The notes: a model not told the origin generated them from the sequence alone. DNA of 64,000 bases from Alitta virens (GCA_932294295.1 OW028585.1:2018001-2082000); one strand, 5' to 3'. Shown: positions 23,936 through 36,534, counted from the first letter of the stretch. Program-made: numbers and translations.

Positions 23936-24179
23936 TGAAATAGATAAAGAGAACATTTTTACGCATTGTGACCAAGGTTTTTTTTTCATATTAAAAAAAA
24001 AAAGATTTATTTTACAATAATCAACAAAATTCATCATTTAAGGCTTTTTTTTAAAACTTTAAGTTGCAATATTGATGTAATGTCATCAAGGGGGAGTCTG
24101 CGACTTCTAATTAGTCCTATAAAGGAACCCTCCTGAAAACAACTGCCTTAGAAAAAAAACAGCAGTTATGAAATGAACT
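23936..24179. other. Poly-A/T-rich junk between two LINEs
   Basis: Runs of T and A near 23980-24003 and 24042 probably include tails of neighbouring insertions. No gene. Confidence 0.4.
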
Positions 24180-24720
24180 ACTTCTGTTTTATTGGGATTT
24201 ACTTCTAATTTCATTTTTTGCACCAGTTGTCAAGGTGACTGTTCATCATCTGAAAGCAGGATTAGATCATCAGCATAGAGTAGAATGGTCAGATGAATAT
24301 CATTCAATTGAATACCTGCATTAGGTTCTTTCAATTCTTGTGCAAGGTCATTCAGATACACAAAAACAGAAGAACAGGTGAAAGTGTATTACCTTGTCTG
24401 ACACGTGACTGTGTTTCAAACCGTTCAGTATACTATTATTGAACCCTAACTCTAGCTAATGACCTACTGTTTATAGCTCTTACTACATTCTAAAATCGTC
24501 CACCCACCTTATATTATTCTTAAGTTTGTACAGCATCAATTTCCTATTTAAAAATTCAAAAGCCTTCTGAAAGTCGAAAAAGGCACTCAAAGTGCCTTGA
24601 AAACTATTCGTTCTGTTTTGTATTACTGATGATAAAGTAAACAAATGATTAGTACAATATCTGTCATAGCGGAAACCATTTTGTTCATCCACTAGTACAT
24701 TGCTACACTGCAGCTGTCAT
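24180..24720 (-). mobile_element. LINE remnant D: RT palm
   Basis: The minus frame 24692-24483 reads DEQNGFRYDRYCTNHLFTL (RT finger/palm entry), SAFFDFQKAFEFLNRKLM and YKLKNN. After a shift, IQLNDIHLTILLYADDLILL has the YADD box at about 24266-24277, followed by LLSDDEQSP, a stop and KMKLEVNPNKTEV. The whole catalytic core is recognisable, but stops and shifts break it. Its sequence differs from LINEs A-C, so it is another family. Confidence 0.85.
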
Positions 24721-24909
24721 TGTTCAACATAAATTACTATGTTGGTGAAAAAAAAACACCTTTGAATGATTGTTTTAAAAAAAGAAGTATTATTGATTCA
24801 GTTATAATAACATAACATTTTTTCCCCTTGTGTTGTGGACTGACGAACATGAAATGACATAGTACATGGACACCAAAAGAACAAAAAAGAGTTCTTTGAT
24901 ACATGTTAG

Positions 24910-25027
24910 GAGGAAAACATTGATGAAGTCATAAAGCTGCATCCTTATGATTTCAACAACTATTCAGATGAGGAGATTGATGGTTTTGGCTATGAAAATG
25001 GACAAACACCTCTTGATGTTGCTGCTA
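24910..25027 (+). CDS. Candidate ankyrin-repeat exon (orphan)
   Basis: A 118-nt open segment lies between an ATGTTAG acceptor and a CTA|GTAAGC donor (gt at 25028), phase 0 in and phase 1 out. It reads EENIDEVIKLHPYDFNN, then YSDEEIDGFGYENGQ and TPLDVAA. N-x-DEV-IKL followed by G-Q-TPLD-AA is the ankyrin pattern: second helix of one repeat, an extended finger, then the TPL helix of the next. No neighbouring exon was found; LINE debris surrounds it. It could be an exon of a large gene, a retained exon fragment, or chance. The ankyrin call rests on pattern only. Confidence 0.4.
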
Positions 25028-25555
25028 GTAAGCAATCTTAATTCATTGACAACGACATTAAATATACTTATTGTCAATATGCTCAGTGCAATTATTTCAT
25101 TGGTTATTTCATTTCCCATTTAATCCTCTACAATAAAACTTGTATTCAAATGCCCTCTGGTGCGATCTAATGTTTGAAAATGTGAAAGCATAGTTCTCTG
25201 GGTTAAATTATTCATACTTCTGCCGCCATCATTGGAAGCAGGTCCAAAGACACTATTTACAACTACTTTAACTGAGCAAACATGTCCCCATACAAGTCCT
25301 CTTGTGTGTATTAGAGGCCTGTGACTCCTAATTGCAACTCACACTTGACACCTCCAAAGATATGAGGACCAATTCATCCAATACAGAATTATTTTACATT
25401 TTCTTTGGTAATTTGCAAAAAAATATTTGCACATGTGGTTACAAGTTTGTTTATCCTACAAGCAAAAAGTATGGTTCATCTCCATAACACAACTACCCTT
25501 TAACTATGAAATAATGTTACAGACAGCCTTCCATGCAATTCTGATCCTGAATCAG
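25028..25555. other. No feature recognised
   Basis: Sequence between the ankyrin-like exon and LINE debris. No splice-bounded open frame seen. Confidence 0.35.
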
Positions 25556-25559
25556 TATT

Positions 25560-26470
25560 TACGCATTCATATTCCGAGACATAAATTGGTCAGATGAATC
25601 CATTACAGACAATTCTGTAAACCAAATGTTTCTCCAAAGCATGCACCAAAGTGGAATGGAGCAGATGACAAACTTTCCAACCAGAGTCAGTACTACTCTG
25701 AACCTATTCGCAAGTGCCTCACCAGATGGACAAAACCAGCAAGTACAACAATTTATGTGTGGCATGAGGCCAACCTCTTCATAAAAGACAGCATCCTCAA
25801 GCTGCAAGTTAATCATATACCATCCAAATGAACAGATACACACAACAGTTACTATGGCAAATGGAGATGTCAAGTGTATGACCAAGAAGTGAAAAGATTA
25901 GCTTCAGGAAAGCCAGGTAAACACAGAATGAGGGGACATCAACAGACATAACAAAATGAAGAAAATGTTGAAAATAATGTCATGCATTCGTGCACAACTA
26001 CATTGGTGACATTACAAGGCCAGATTCCAGAATAATCCCATGAGATTGTGGAGCTAAGTCAAAAGCATGCATACAGACCCCTCCGGAATAGCGACATTGA
26101 AGGACAATAGGGGTAAGACAGGGAGTGCTCAAAAGGTTGAGTTGTTGATAGTCAGTTTTCCTCTGTCTTAAATAAAGGAGAAAGATCAGACAACATACCG
26201 GATGAGGGAACTAGCCCACACAAAGATAAGCCACACATTGTAGTTGAACAGTTCAGCGAGTGAAATTCATCAAGAACCTGATGATTCACAAAGCAACTGG
26301 ACCAGACAACGTACCCTGTCGACTTTCTAAAGGAGCTGGAGGCATGTCATACAAACTTTATTGGTTCAAATGTAACGTTTTCCAGGATTTTTGTAATGGT
26401 ACAGATCTAGGTTTAAACTCGGAGAAAACTTGTTTGCCTGACTGTAACAGTTCTAACAGTGTCTATTAAT
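25560..26470 (+). mobile_element. LINE remnant E: region before RT and RT start
   Basis: Plus-strand frames read VLNKGERSDNIPDEGTS near 26170 and VEQFSE, a stop, then VKFIKNLMIHKATGPDNVPC at about 26260-26320. This is the KAxGPDxVPxR segment at the N-terminal edge of LINE reverse transcriptases, cut off afterwards. Upstream, 25560-25850 holds a broken coding-like stretch (YYSEPIRKCLTRWTKPAS) that may be the preceding linker. No catalytic core remains. Confidence 0.6.
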
Positions 26471-28590
26471 GTTGTTAACGTTGTAGGGGAAGAAAAATTG
26501 TCATGGAAATATTAGTTTCCTGCCAGATAGCTATACATGGTCAGTTTAGATCTCCATTATTAATTTTTCACATTTAATAACCCCTTTTATTTACTTAAGT
26601 AATGGATAAAACACTTAACTATTTTTTTATCAAAATACAACCGGGATACCAGTACAGCTGTAAAACTAACTGGTTTGCCTGAAAAGATAATTTCCATACT
26701 CATCCATACTCATTGGGGAATGATGAACATTGTGAATTTTGATGAGTAATATACTCCCCCGGAAACTCAGTCTATCTAAGTCTTGGGGGATATACTCTTA
26801 TAATCATTGTCCCTGAAGAGATCAGTTGTAAAAGTTATAATCATTAGAAATTTCACCTATATGGCTATGTTGCATGTATATTATTATTATTATTATGGTC
26901 TCCTTTATATATTTTTCCTAACTCATATTTCTTTTCTTTTATTCTCCGGTTTGTTTATAATTTTTCTGGTGTTATAATCTTTCTTTTTCTAATATTTTAT
27001 AAATTAAAGGTGGACCCCAACACAACTCATGGAGGTTCTTTGGGGTCTCCTGTCAACTATGAATACTATAATAATATATGCAAACATTTTAAAATTATTT
27101 TGCCAGAAATAACAAAATTTCATGCTGTAGTAGTAACTTGCCAAATAAAATTATTTTCTATTCAATATATCCCTGAGACCCAAAGTACGCATATACGTAT
27201 TTATCCCATGCCTCAGATTTTTTATCAATTTTTATTATTACATATATATTTTACAGTCAATGTACTCCCTTAAGCAGGTAACTTTCCCTGTGCATATTCC
27301 TGTGAAAAGTCTTGTGTAGGGGACAAATGCATGGGATAAATGTATAAACAACATAGTCGGAATGAAATCATAGGACTATTACAGAGATACAATGTTGAGG
27401 TTTCTGTAAAAATTTGAATTTGTAAAATCAGACCAGAATTAACGATTCTGTTGGACAAAATATGACGAAAGGTCAATGCATCTGTTCAGACCTGAGATAC
27501 CAGCCATTGTTTGTCTCTGTTACCTATACTAGGGCAACATCATAGCATGGTAAAACAAATGGATTTACTGTACTGTAAATAATTTTCTTTTCTAATCTAC
27601 CATTAAAATAATTATGATAGGAAGTATCAAACAATTTCCTTGTTAATATCATTCATAAATTGTATTATTAATTATAAAGCTGGACTGTTAAATTGTTTTT
27701 AATCTATCCAAATGAATTAAAATGCTTTTAACTGTCGAATGCGAATGCAAGAACACACATTGAATAGATTGAGCTAAGGTAATAAATAAAAGAGGAATTT
27801 ACCTTATTGACTTTGTTTTCATTTCAGCTAAATATTCATTGCAATGTAATGAAGAGCGTCGCCAATCGCTATTTCAAAGTCATTTTTATTAAAAATTAAG
27901 GTCAGATTTGTTTCAATTCATGCTACAAATTTTGAAAATTGGACGAAAATTGAAGGCACCTAATAATAAAATGCTTTACAAACAAATTTTGATGGCATGA
28001 GAAATTAAATGCCAGGGGAAGTTTGTTAATTTTATATTGAGATTTAGTGAACGTTGCAAGGCCCTGATAGGATTTAATCAGTTTTTTTTTAAAACGGTGA
28101 ATTTAATGCAACATATTTTGGCCATTGTCATACTAAGTGTCAATTCAGCTTTGAATGACTGGGAAAGTTTTGAGGTGATGATGTTACATTTCAGTTTTGC
28201 AATGATGATAATTAATATTCATGAGTATTTAAAATATAACTGTGTGATTTAATTAAGTCCCAACAGAATATGTGGAAAATTTTGATTTTCTCACTCGTGG
28301 ACAGCTTGGCTCCAGAATTCATGAAATGTGGAATTTGTAGAAATCACTAAAATTCTGTTTAATTTAAAGCTACAATAGAAAGGGCGCTCAGGCAAGGAGG
28401 TTGAGATGAGCAATGCTCATCAGGGTACAAAGAGGAGGTAGTATTTGGAATAAGGTATTGTGATTGGTGCATGATGAAAAGGAGAACTCTGGACTATTGA
28501 AAAAATGTTTAAAAAAATTACCAAAAGAACACACAAAAAAAAAACAGCCGCTATATTTTGAAAATGAAAAGAAAAATAGAACATAATATA
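26471..28590. other. Long AT-rich stretch, no gene recognised
   Basis: Contains ORF-like runs at 27010-27273 (+) and 27476-27270 (-) without motifs or splice support, (TTA)n at 26880-26895, and nothing else that I can name. Confidence 0.4.
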
Positions 28591-30305
28591 AAATCAGTTC
28601 CATGAAGTCAGTTCCCAGATTCCAGTTCCCAGTCAGCTACCAGTCAGCTACCAGTAAAGTGAACTCAGCTCCCAGTTCCAGTTCCCAGTCAGCTACCAGT
28701 AAAGTGAACTCAGTTCCCAGTTCTAGTTCCCAGTCAGCTACCAGTCAGCTACCAGTAAAGTTAACTCAGCTCCCAGTTCTAGTTCCCAGTCAGCTACCAG
28801 TAAATATCTGGGCAACTGTTTGGTTATTGTAAAGTTAGCTAGATAGCCTAATCTATTGGTTATATAATGGTACCAAATATTGTTGCTTACTGGATAGCTA
28901 ACTACCTAGCTACCAGAAATTTGTTGAGCAAAGTTTACTTTTTTGTTGAAAATGACACATACAAGTCTGGGAGCTGGGTATTAAGAATGGTAGGAGAAAT
29001 TTTGCAGTGCATTTACTAAATAGCCTATTCTATTGGCTGTTTAATGGTCAAATCTGTTTGTAGAAAATGGCACATAAAAGTCAGGGAGCTGGGTATTTAG
29101 AATGGGCGCAGAAATTTGGTGGTGTATTTACTAGATAGCCTTATCTATTGGCTATTGAATGGTACCACATATTGGTGCTTACTGGACAGCTAACTACCCA
29201 GCTACCAGAAATTTGTTGAGCAAAGTTAACTTTTTTAGTTGAAAATGACACATAAAAGTCTGGGAGCTGGGTATTTAGAATGGTAGGAGAAATTTGGTGG
29301 TTTATTTACTAGATAGCCTAATCTATTGGTTATATAATGGTACCAAGTATTGGTGCTTACTGGATAGCTAACTACCCAGCTACCAGAAATTTGTTGAGCA
29401 AAGTTTACTTTTTTGGTTGAAACTGACACATAAACGTCTAGGAGCTGGGTATTTAGAATAGTAGCAGACATTTGGTGGTGTATTTATTAGATAGCCTAAT
29501 CTATTGGCAATTGAATGGTACCAAATATTGGTGCTAACTGGACAGCTTAGTACCCAGCTACCAGAAATTTGTTGAACAAAGTTAAATGTTTTTGTGGAAA
29601 ATTTCACATAAAAGTCTGGGAGCCAGGTATATAGAATGACAGCAGAAATTTGGTGGTGTATTTACTAGATAGCCTAATCTATTGGTTATATAATGGTACC
29701 AAATATTGGTGCTTACTTGATACCAACTACCCAGCTACCAGAAATTTATTGAACAAAGTTAAATGTTTTTGTGGAAAATGACACATACAATTCTGGGAGC
29801 TGGTTGTATAGAATGATAGCAGAAATTTGGTGGTGTATTTACTAGATAGTCTAATCTATTGGCTATTTAATGGTACCAAATACTGGTTCTTAATGGATAG
29901 GTAACTATCCAGCTACCAGAATTTGTTTGAGAAAACGACACATTAAAATCTGGGAGCTGGGTATTTAGAACGGTAACAGAACTTTGGTAGTGTATTTATT
30001 AGATAGCCTAATGCCTCAGCTATTTAATGGTACCAAATATTGGTGCCTAGTATTCCATCAGCTATTCATTGCTACGAACAATGGTGCATGCTTACTTTAT
30101 AGCTAACTTTCCAATAACCAAACAGTTGCCCAGATATTTACTGGTAGCTGACTGGGAACTAGAACTGGGAGCTGAGTTCACTTTACTGGTAGCTGACTGG
30201 TATCTGACTGGGAACTGGAACTGGGAGCTGAGTTAACTTTACTGGTAGCTGACTGGTAGCTGACTGGGAACTGGAATCTGGGAACTGACTGCATGGATTT
30301 TATAA
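28590..30305. mobile_element. Foldback-type element, copy 2 (both ends present)
   Basis: The ends are inverted repeats: CCATGAAGTCAGTTCCCAG at 28600 and its complement CTGGGAACTGACTGCATGG at about 30279-30297. Each end continues into short repeats (CAGTCAGCTACCAG, TAAAGTGAACTCAGCTCCCA) for ~230 bp (28600-28805 and 30085-30290). The core is an array of eight units marked by TAGATAGCCTAATCTATTGG near 28838, 29016, 29131, 29309, 29488, 29664, 29841 and 29998; most are 176-181 bp, one is short at ~115 bp. ORFs in the block (such as the Ser-rich one at 28602-28832) are by-products of the repeats. No transposase. Confidence 0.85.
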
Positions 30306-30692
30306 AATCTGTTATTTCATACCTGCATACTCTTTCTCTGAAATTAAAGATGATTAAGCTTGATTAGCCCAAAATTTAAAGGAATTGCCAAAATCATGAT
30401 ATCTTGAAGTTAAGATGTACATACCCTAAGTATTACATTAAGTGCAAAAAATGATGGGGGTCAACGTTCAAAATTTTAATATTGAGGCACTTGTAATTAT
30501 ATTAAATTATATAAGGAAATATGAAAACATTCTTACTATTCTGGCAATATGCAATAAATAAAATACTAGTTGTATTACCATGTATATAATTCTTATGAAT
30601 ACTCATCTTGACAATATTCTGAGTGTATTCATTTAAAAAAAAAAACCAGTGGTCAACGTTTAAATTTTTCTGTTGGGACCAGTTAAAGACTT

Positions 30693-31175
30693 CGGGAAAG
30701 GCTCTCCTCTGGTATATAAAATTAACTGATTATTTGCTCACCTTAAGCATTATGAGGGATTACCCTAGAATTGACCACAGTAAATATAATTTGCACTTCA
30801 ATGAGTACATCTGGTAATATTTGCGGCAGAATTTACTGAAATTACTTATTATAAATGTCTTTTATCATACATAAGGTAGCGTAAATCGCCAGCCTAAGAA
30901 AAACATATAATATTATATAGGCCAACCTGCTGACCTGGATGAGTAAAATACTTGGGAAAGGCTCTCCTCCAGTATGTACATTTAACCGATTATTTGCTTG
31001 TCTTAAGCATTATGAATGACTACCCTAGAAATTGAACACAGTAAATACTGTTTGTACTTGCGGCAGCAATTGTTGAAATTAATTATAATAAATGTCTTTT
31101 ATCATGCATAAGGTAACGTAAATCGCCAGCCTAAGAAAAACATATATTTAGGCCAACCTGCTGACCTGGTTCAGG
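30693..31175. repeat. ~260-bp tandem duplication
   Basis: GGGAAAGGCTCTCCTC starts both copies (near 30694 and 30954). Both continue through CTTAAGCATTATGA, ACCCTAGAA, CGGCAG, AAATGTCTTTTATCAT, CGTAAATCGCCAGCC and GGCCAACCTGCTGACCTGG. They are clearly diverged, so the duplication is not recent. Non-coding. Confidence 0.85.
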
Positions 31176-32242
31176 CACACATAATAAAAATGATGTCAAA
31201 AATAATTTATTAACAATAAATGAGAAATTTCACACAAAATATTTATTATTTTCAGACAGATGCATATAGGCTATATAATTTATTCCAACATCAGTTCCAA
31301 AATATCCCCCAGGTGTCCTCGCCATACCATGCCAAATCATCTTTAAAAGGAAAATATGTGTGTTTATGTTGTCATGCACACTGACCTCAGAATTACAAAT
31401 ACCACAGGAATATGGCCTAATATTTTATTTCCACTGTGCTACCATGACTGGGCCACTTACAAATACCAAACAAAAAAGTTCATATTGGATGCAATGATAG
31501 AATCTGTTTAAAATGACCACTTAATTCTCAAAACAGGGGTCTCATTTTGACATCGCATCTGGTCACAGGAAGTTGTTTGGAAATAATTCCCACATGACCA
31601 TCTCAGATTTTCATGAGTATCATTTCTAGGTACCTGCATGCAAAACTTTAGTTGAGATATGACTTTTTAAGACTCAGGAGTTTTGAAAAAGTTTACTGAT
31701 GTTCTTGAGATGCATGTGTACAATCATCCACTATTGAACAGATAATGGGTTGTTGTCTTGGGCACAAATAGTTCATCAGATGAAAGCTCTAATCCACCCA
31801 CCCACCTTCTGGGGTTATTGCTGTACATTATTCTATATTTGGAAAATGGCAAAACAGATTTCACTAGTCATGACATTATTTGACCACCTAGACAACTACT
31901 CGGGTACTTGAACATTATTTTTCACAGACAGACCACATACAAGACAGTTTATTGCTTGATATCATGTGAGGTAGTTGAGTTATTCCATCTATTTGAGGTC
32001 ATCTGCTTGGCTGACCTCTAGCAGACCCATTATTGTAAAATTTTCAAGGTGAATTATTTTATCGCAAATTGGTTATAGTAAACTTTATCATTGTCTCATC
32101 ATGTTTACAGTTTGTAAAAAAAATACACAAGCCAGCTGTATATTGGGCTACCCCTCTTGAATCTGTATTTGACCAAACTAATATGATCAAGGTTAGAAAG
32201 GCCTAATGTTTTGATCAGAATCTAACAAGGCTGCCTGACTTC
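31176..32242. other. No feature recognised
   Basis: AT-rich sequence with no motif-bearing ORF on either strand. Confidence 0.4.
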
Positions 32243-32645
32243 TCTGAGGTTAGGTTAACAGCTTGTCTTACTAATAGCTGAAATAACTTAGAGGAATCTA
32301 ATGCTGGTACAGTTGAAGAACTTTCTCTTACATTTAGCAATATTCTTCCCACACTCTTCTAATCAATGCATCCAATACAAATCCAATATGGGTGTTCCAG
32401 ACATTCGGCTTGTACTGCATCAGAGACTTTAAGTTCACATAATAAGATTCTAAAAATTAATGCTGATAATTATTTTTAATGTTAGACTACTAGCTTGTCT
32501 CCCTGAAATCTAAAATAACTTGAAGAACTTGCCGTCACATTTAGTAACCTTTCTTGCACACTTCCAATCCATCCATCCCACTGAGTTGTCCCAAACGTAT
32601 GGCCTGCGCTGCATGAGAGACTAAGTTCACATGACTATAGAACAT
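32243..32645. repeat. ~240-bp diverged tandem duplication
   Basis: Parallel landmarks in order: GTTAACAGCTTGTCTTACT / GACTACTAGCTTGTCTCCCT; AAATAACTT; GAAGAACTT; CACATTTAGYAA; CATCCAAT/CATCCCAC; GCCTGCGCTGCATGAGAGAC / CTTGTACTGCATCAGAGAC; AAGTTCACAT. First copy 32243-32450, second 32485-32640. Confidence 0.7.
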
Positions 32646-33059
32646 ATTTGAATCAAGCATGTCTAATAAAACTAACGGCAATCAGGCAGATTGAGATTGG
32701 TGAAGAAATCTGTGCCCTTCTCTGCACCATGATCATGATGATATTCCAGGAAGGAAAATGTGGCACTTTTCAGGAAGAGGTTTCTTACAATTTAAGATTA
32801 GTATGCAAATTATATCAATTTGCCTAATTTCTTTCTAAAAAGTCTTAATTTGTCATCTAAGCTGATATATTCTGATACTTATGTATAACCCTGATATCAA
32901 TTTTTTCTCCATTTTTGCAAAATGAAAGTTTCGGCCTGTCTGCATTTTGGCTATATCCGAGACTGATCATTGTCGACTGGTTTTCAATACAATTTCAGAT
33001 TTGCCTGAATAAACTCTAGGGGCTAGATAACTAGTGCTGCCACTAGTGTAGTTGAGTCA

Positions 33060-33960
33060 AGTAGGTATAGTGATGTTAGGGATGTACCCTTTTGATAAAA
33101 CATTGTCCTGAAGATCATTTGTATTTATTTTTTTGAATTTCATAAGATCAATATTGAAGTCTCCAGTAAAGATCACGTTTTTATGGCTATTTAGTCCAAT
33201 ACAATTTTCAATAAGACATTAGTAAAATTGATTAAATCTTGAACTTTCATCTTTGGTGGTCTATCAACTACTCCAAGAAATCATTTCTTGTGTTGTTTGG
33301 ATGGTAGTTTGGAATTAAGATCTAATGTAATTTCTATGAAAATACCATCATAATATTCAGATTGTTTTATTTGGTTTAGTTTATTGTGCTTTGTAGATAA
33401 ATAACAACCCCCCCCCCCTATGGACACTACATGATTTGCTTTTTGATATCAGATTATAGCCATAAATTTGAAGTAATGATAGGTCATCATTTTCGGTCAG
33501 CCAAGTTTCTTACAAAAAAAAGCCCCAAGCTGATAATTTCCTATATTATTCAAGGTTTCAAGTCTAATTTTGAGTTCATCAAATTTAGTTTTCAGCAACT
33601 AATTAAGCTTAATATTAAGAATGTATTTGATTCAGACTGTAAGATGCTTCATTTTCGTAAAAAAGAAGAATTTTGAAAAATAGCTGGTTCATTGTTTTTG
33701 ATATTCAAATGATCTCTAGTAGTGTTTGTGATTTGTGTATCTGTTAGAATCTTCACTTATATAGAGCTTGAGCTGTTTTTGTAGGATACAAATATTTTTG
33801 TAGAAACTAATCCATCTTGCATAAATGTTGAGTGTATTTTTCCCTCTCTTCTTAATTTTCTGGCAGCATAGGCCAATTTGGCCTTCTCGGGCATAAGATC
33901 CTCATTCATAAATTGGCCTGTGTTTTTCAGATTTCTCATTTTGTTGAAGTATATTAATCT
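33060..33960 (-). mobile_element. LINE remnant: ORF1 C-terminus and endonuclease
   Basis: The minus frame 33939-33757 reads FMNEDLMPEKAKLAYAARKL, REGKIHSTF and DGLVSTKIFV, the C-terminal INEDLT...ARKL...DGKVxVK domain of a CR1/L2-type ORF1. Further along, broken ORF2 endonuclease appears: KFDELKIRLETL near 33590, ADRK and ENDD near 33500, RGGGVVIYL near 33410, YYDGIFIEI, VGVV-RPPK and TGDFNIDLM near 33150. ORF1 followed by ORF2 start on one strand is the expected two-ORF order. The (C)10 run at 33409-33418 falls in the GGG motif and breaks the frame. Confidence 0.78.
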
Positions 33961-34089
33961 CTTTTCCCAATAACTATTGAATTTAATTTTGACTGGTCTT
34001 GGTTTTGTATCTGCTTGTCTTCAATAATTTTCTCTTTATAATATTGCCAAGTCTTTCACATTCAAATTGATTTTTTTCCCCTCAAATTT

Positions 34090-35070
34090 TGCTTCACACA
34101 TCATATACAGTATCTTCCAACTGTCATTAACACCTCAACCTTCCCAGACCCTTGGCAAAATAATCTTAGTGTCTAAAAAGGACTTCCCACAAACTGATAA
34201 CGATTTGCGGCCAGTGACACTCAATGTCATTTTGTCAAAGTGCCTTGAGAGAGTTGTACTATACAAGTAAAAGATCTAGAGAAGATTCTACCTGCATGCT
34301 AGTCAATCGATTTACAGCATCTCAACAGAAGTTCTGCCAACACAGCCCTGGCACAACATCAGGGATAAACGCATGGAAAACGCATGGTTTTTTATTAATA
34401 TAATTAGCTAAAAACCATGCATTTCCAGGTGTTTATCCTTCTCATGGAAAACGCAAGTGTCACATTTGGCCATGTACACAAAAGCCTGACAGTGGTGGTC
34501 TGCTTCAGTATCAATCATAACGTATGCTGATGACGCAGTTATATTGGGACGGATCAAAGACGATAATTGTGCTGAATATATTGAATGTATTGAGTTTGTA
34601 AAACAAAAGAGACAATTTGGACTTTTGCTGAAATAGGACTGTAAATTAGCCTGTCACCATTAACAATGTACCAGTAGAAATTTAGCGTTGCTGAACATAT
34701 ATGCTTATATTATGTGAGAGAAATGCAAAAGGAAAATGTGAAACTTGAATTAATTGCTTTGTTCTATAACACTATGATTCCATCATTGTTAATTTTTGGA
34801 TGTTGTGCATTCTATGGCTTGCTGAACAAAGCATTTCAAAATGATCTCGACAGGCCACATTAAATTTTCAGACGATTCAGGTAGGCAGTGCCAGCTGCAA
34901 TCATTGGCATTCTTTGCATGAAAATTACAACTTAATTTCTAGTGGCCGCAGGTATAGCCTGCCAGAATCAGGAATGTGCACTTTAAAAAGACATTTGTGT
35001 CGAAGTCCATAAGTAGGTTAAGCTGTTGAAATATTTTCTTTTCAATGCGTCAGACAAAAACTTTCACATT
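34090..35070 (+). mobile_element. LINE remnant: RT pieces with internal deletions
   Basis: The plus frame 34100-34270 reads LVSKKDFPQTDNDLRPVTLN and SKCLERVVL (RT finger motif). After a gap, SIITYADDAVILGRIKDDNC near 34515-34575 has the YADD box. Later, ISSGRRYSLPESG near 34935-34975 is the LPSGRRYRxP element near the C-terminus of this LINE type. Order and strand agree, but two large deletions and stops make it inert. Confidence 0.78.
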
Positions 35071-35269
35071 TTTTGTTCAATGTTACAATGTGACAATAAG
35101 TTGTTATGTGCTATGTGTGTTATGTTACTATATCCAAAGTAATCATGTCTAATGTGGTTCTCCCATGTTTCAACTGTGTAATGGTTTTGTAGCTCTAAGT
35201 CCGTTTGTTTTATCTTTCTATGGTTGTTGTATACCAAATCTGTATTGTTGTCTTAATTGTGAATATTGT

Positions 35270-36005
35270 TTTTTTTTGTCTGTCTGTCTAGTTGGATAGC
35301 TTGCTGTCTGTCCGTAGTCCGTCTAGCTGTCTTGAATACCATCCACATTAGATAAGCAGTTTTGTTTTCAAGAACTAGATATATAGAGTGCTGTTATCAA
35401 CATGAAATAACCCACTTAATCTATTTTATTTGTACGAGTAGTGTCTGTTTCAGTACTTTCGTTTCATTCACATCAACTGTGATGTTCTAAGGTGAGTCTT
35501 TCTGAGGCAGTTGCTCAATGTGACTAATAGTTTAGATTTGATAATTTTAGAAACAGGCAGCCCATACTGTCAGCTAGAGGCATAGATTCTTACTTTATGG
35601 TGTATTTTTAATCCAAGTAGCAATGACAATGTATTCAGTTACTTTGTTATGTACTGTGTTATGGCATTGAGTTATCATGTCACGTTACTATTTCACTGTT
35701 ACAAAAACACCTTCATGAATGCACTGAAATATATAATATTGTAAACTACTGTATGTGACATTAATGTAAGGTCATTCTGTGACCTTGACCTTTGAACCAA
35801 GGTCATCCAAATTAGTTGTACTAAGTTTGTAAGACTTCTGCCGTGGACAGCCCAAATTGGCTGAAGATCCAATAATTTAGTGATGAGTAACTGGTATGGT
35901 ATGTTACCCACATTTAGGGTAATTATCCCTGGGTGTCACAAATGACATTTGGATATCACATCAGTCAGCATCATTCAGCATATGTCTGTCTGTCTGTCTG
36001 TCTAG

Positions 36006-36036
<31 letters not shown>

Positions 36037-36050
36037 GCTGTTAGGTTGCA
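35270..36050. repeat. TCTG/TAGC microsatellites and a TGACCTTGACC patch
   Basis: (TCTG)n with GTCTAGCTG interruptions lies at 35275-35340 and 35985-36040. Between them, 35765-35815 is dense in AAGGTCA and TGACCTTGACCTTTGA in both orientations. The remaining sequence is unassigned. Confidence 0.6.
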
Positions 36051-36054
36051 ATTG

Positions 36055-36300
36055 AAGACCCTATTAACACATTTGACACCAAATCTACAAGATCTTCATT
36101 GGCAGCCCATTTTAGCACAGAAAACTTTTAAATTTCTGTGCATTGTTTTCAAATGCATAATTTTTGCATTAGCACCTTCGTATCTCAAATTTGAAAGACC
36201 CATGTAGAGTGGAATTAGCTTCCCAGCAGCCACAGCAATTTTAAATGAGGAATGAAAACCTGCCTGTGATGGAACTTTTTTATAAATTATTATAAGTTTT
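36055..36300 (+). mobile_element. LINE C-terminal fragment
   Basis: LHWQPILAQKTFKFLCIVF followed by KCIIFALAPSYLKFER (36095-36200) is the LxWLPxxxRixFK...APxYL motif near the end of CR1/Jockey-group polyproteins. A deletion follows, then a basic tail-like stretch. No RT core nearby on this strand matches it with certainty. Confidence 0.6.
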
Positions 36301-36534
36301 CTATTTGTTTTTATTTAATTTATCTATGTACACTGCGTTGCATGATATACTTGCTCAGTTTATGGAATGCGCTTCTAAAAACTAGAATCATTATATTATA
36401 TATATATGGCTTTCATTGACATTTTTTCATATCAGAAATGATACATATGGTACCTATATCTGTAGCTCTACTCACTAAGTCTATCTCAAGCTACATCAAC
36501 TGAGATATGATGCACATATTCTCATTATTTTATA

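Noticed and set aside
28602..28832. Ser-rich ORF with SQSATSKVNS repeats
   Set aside because: It is the translation of the short-repeat arm of the foldback element, with no start or splice support.
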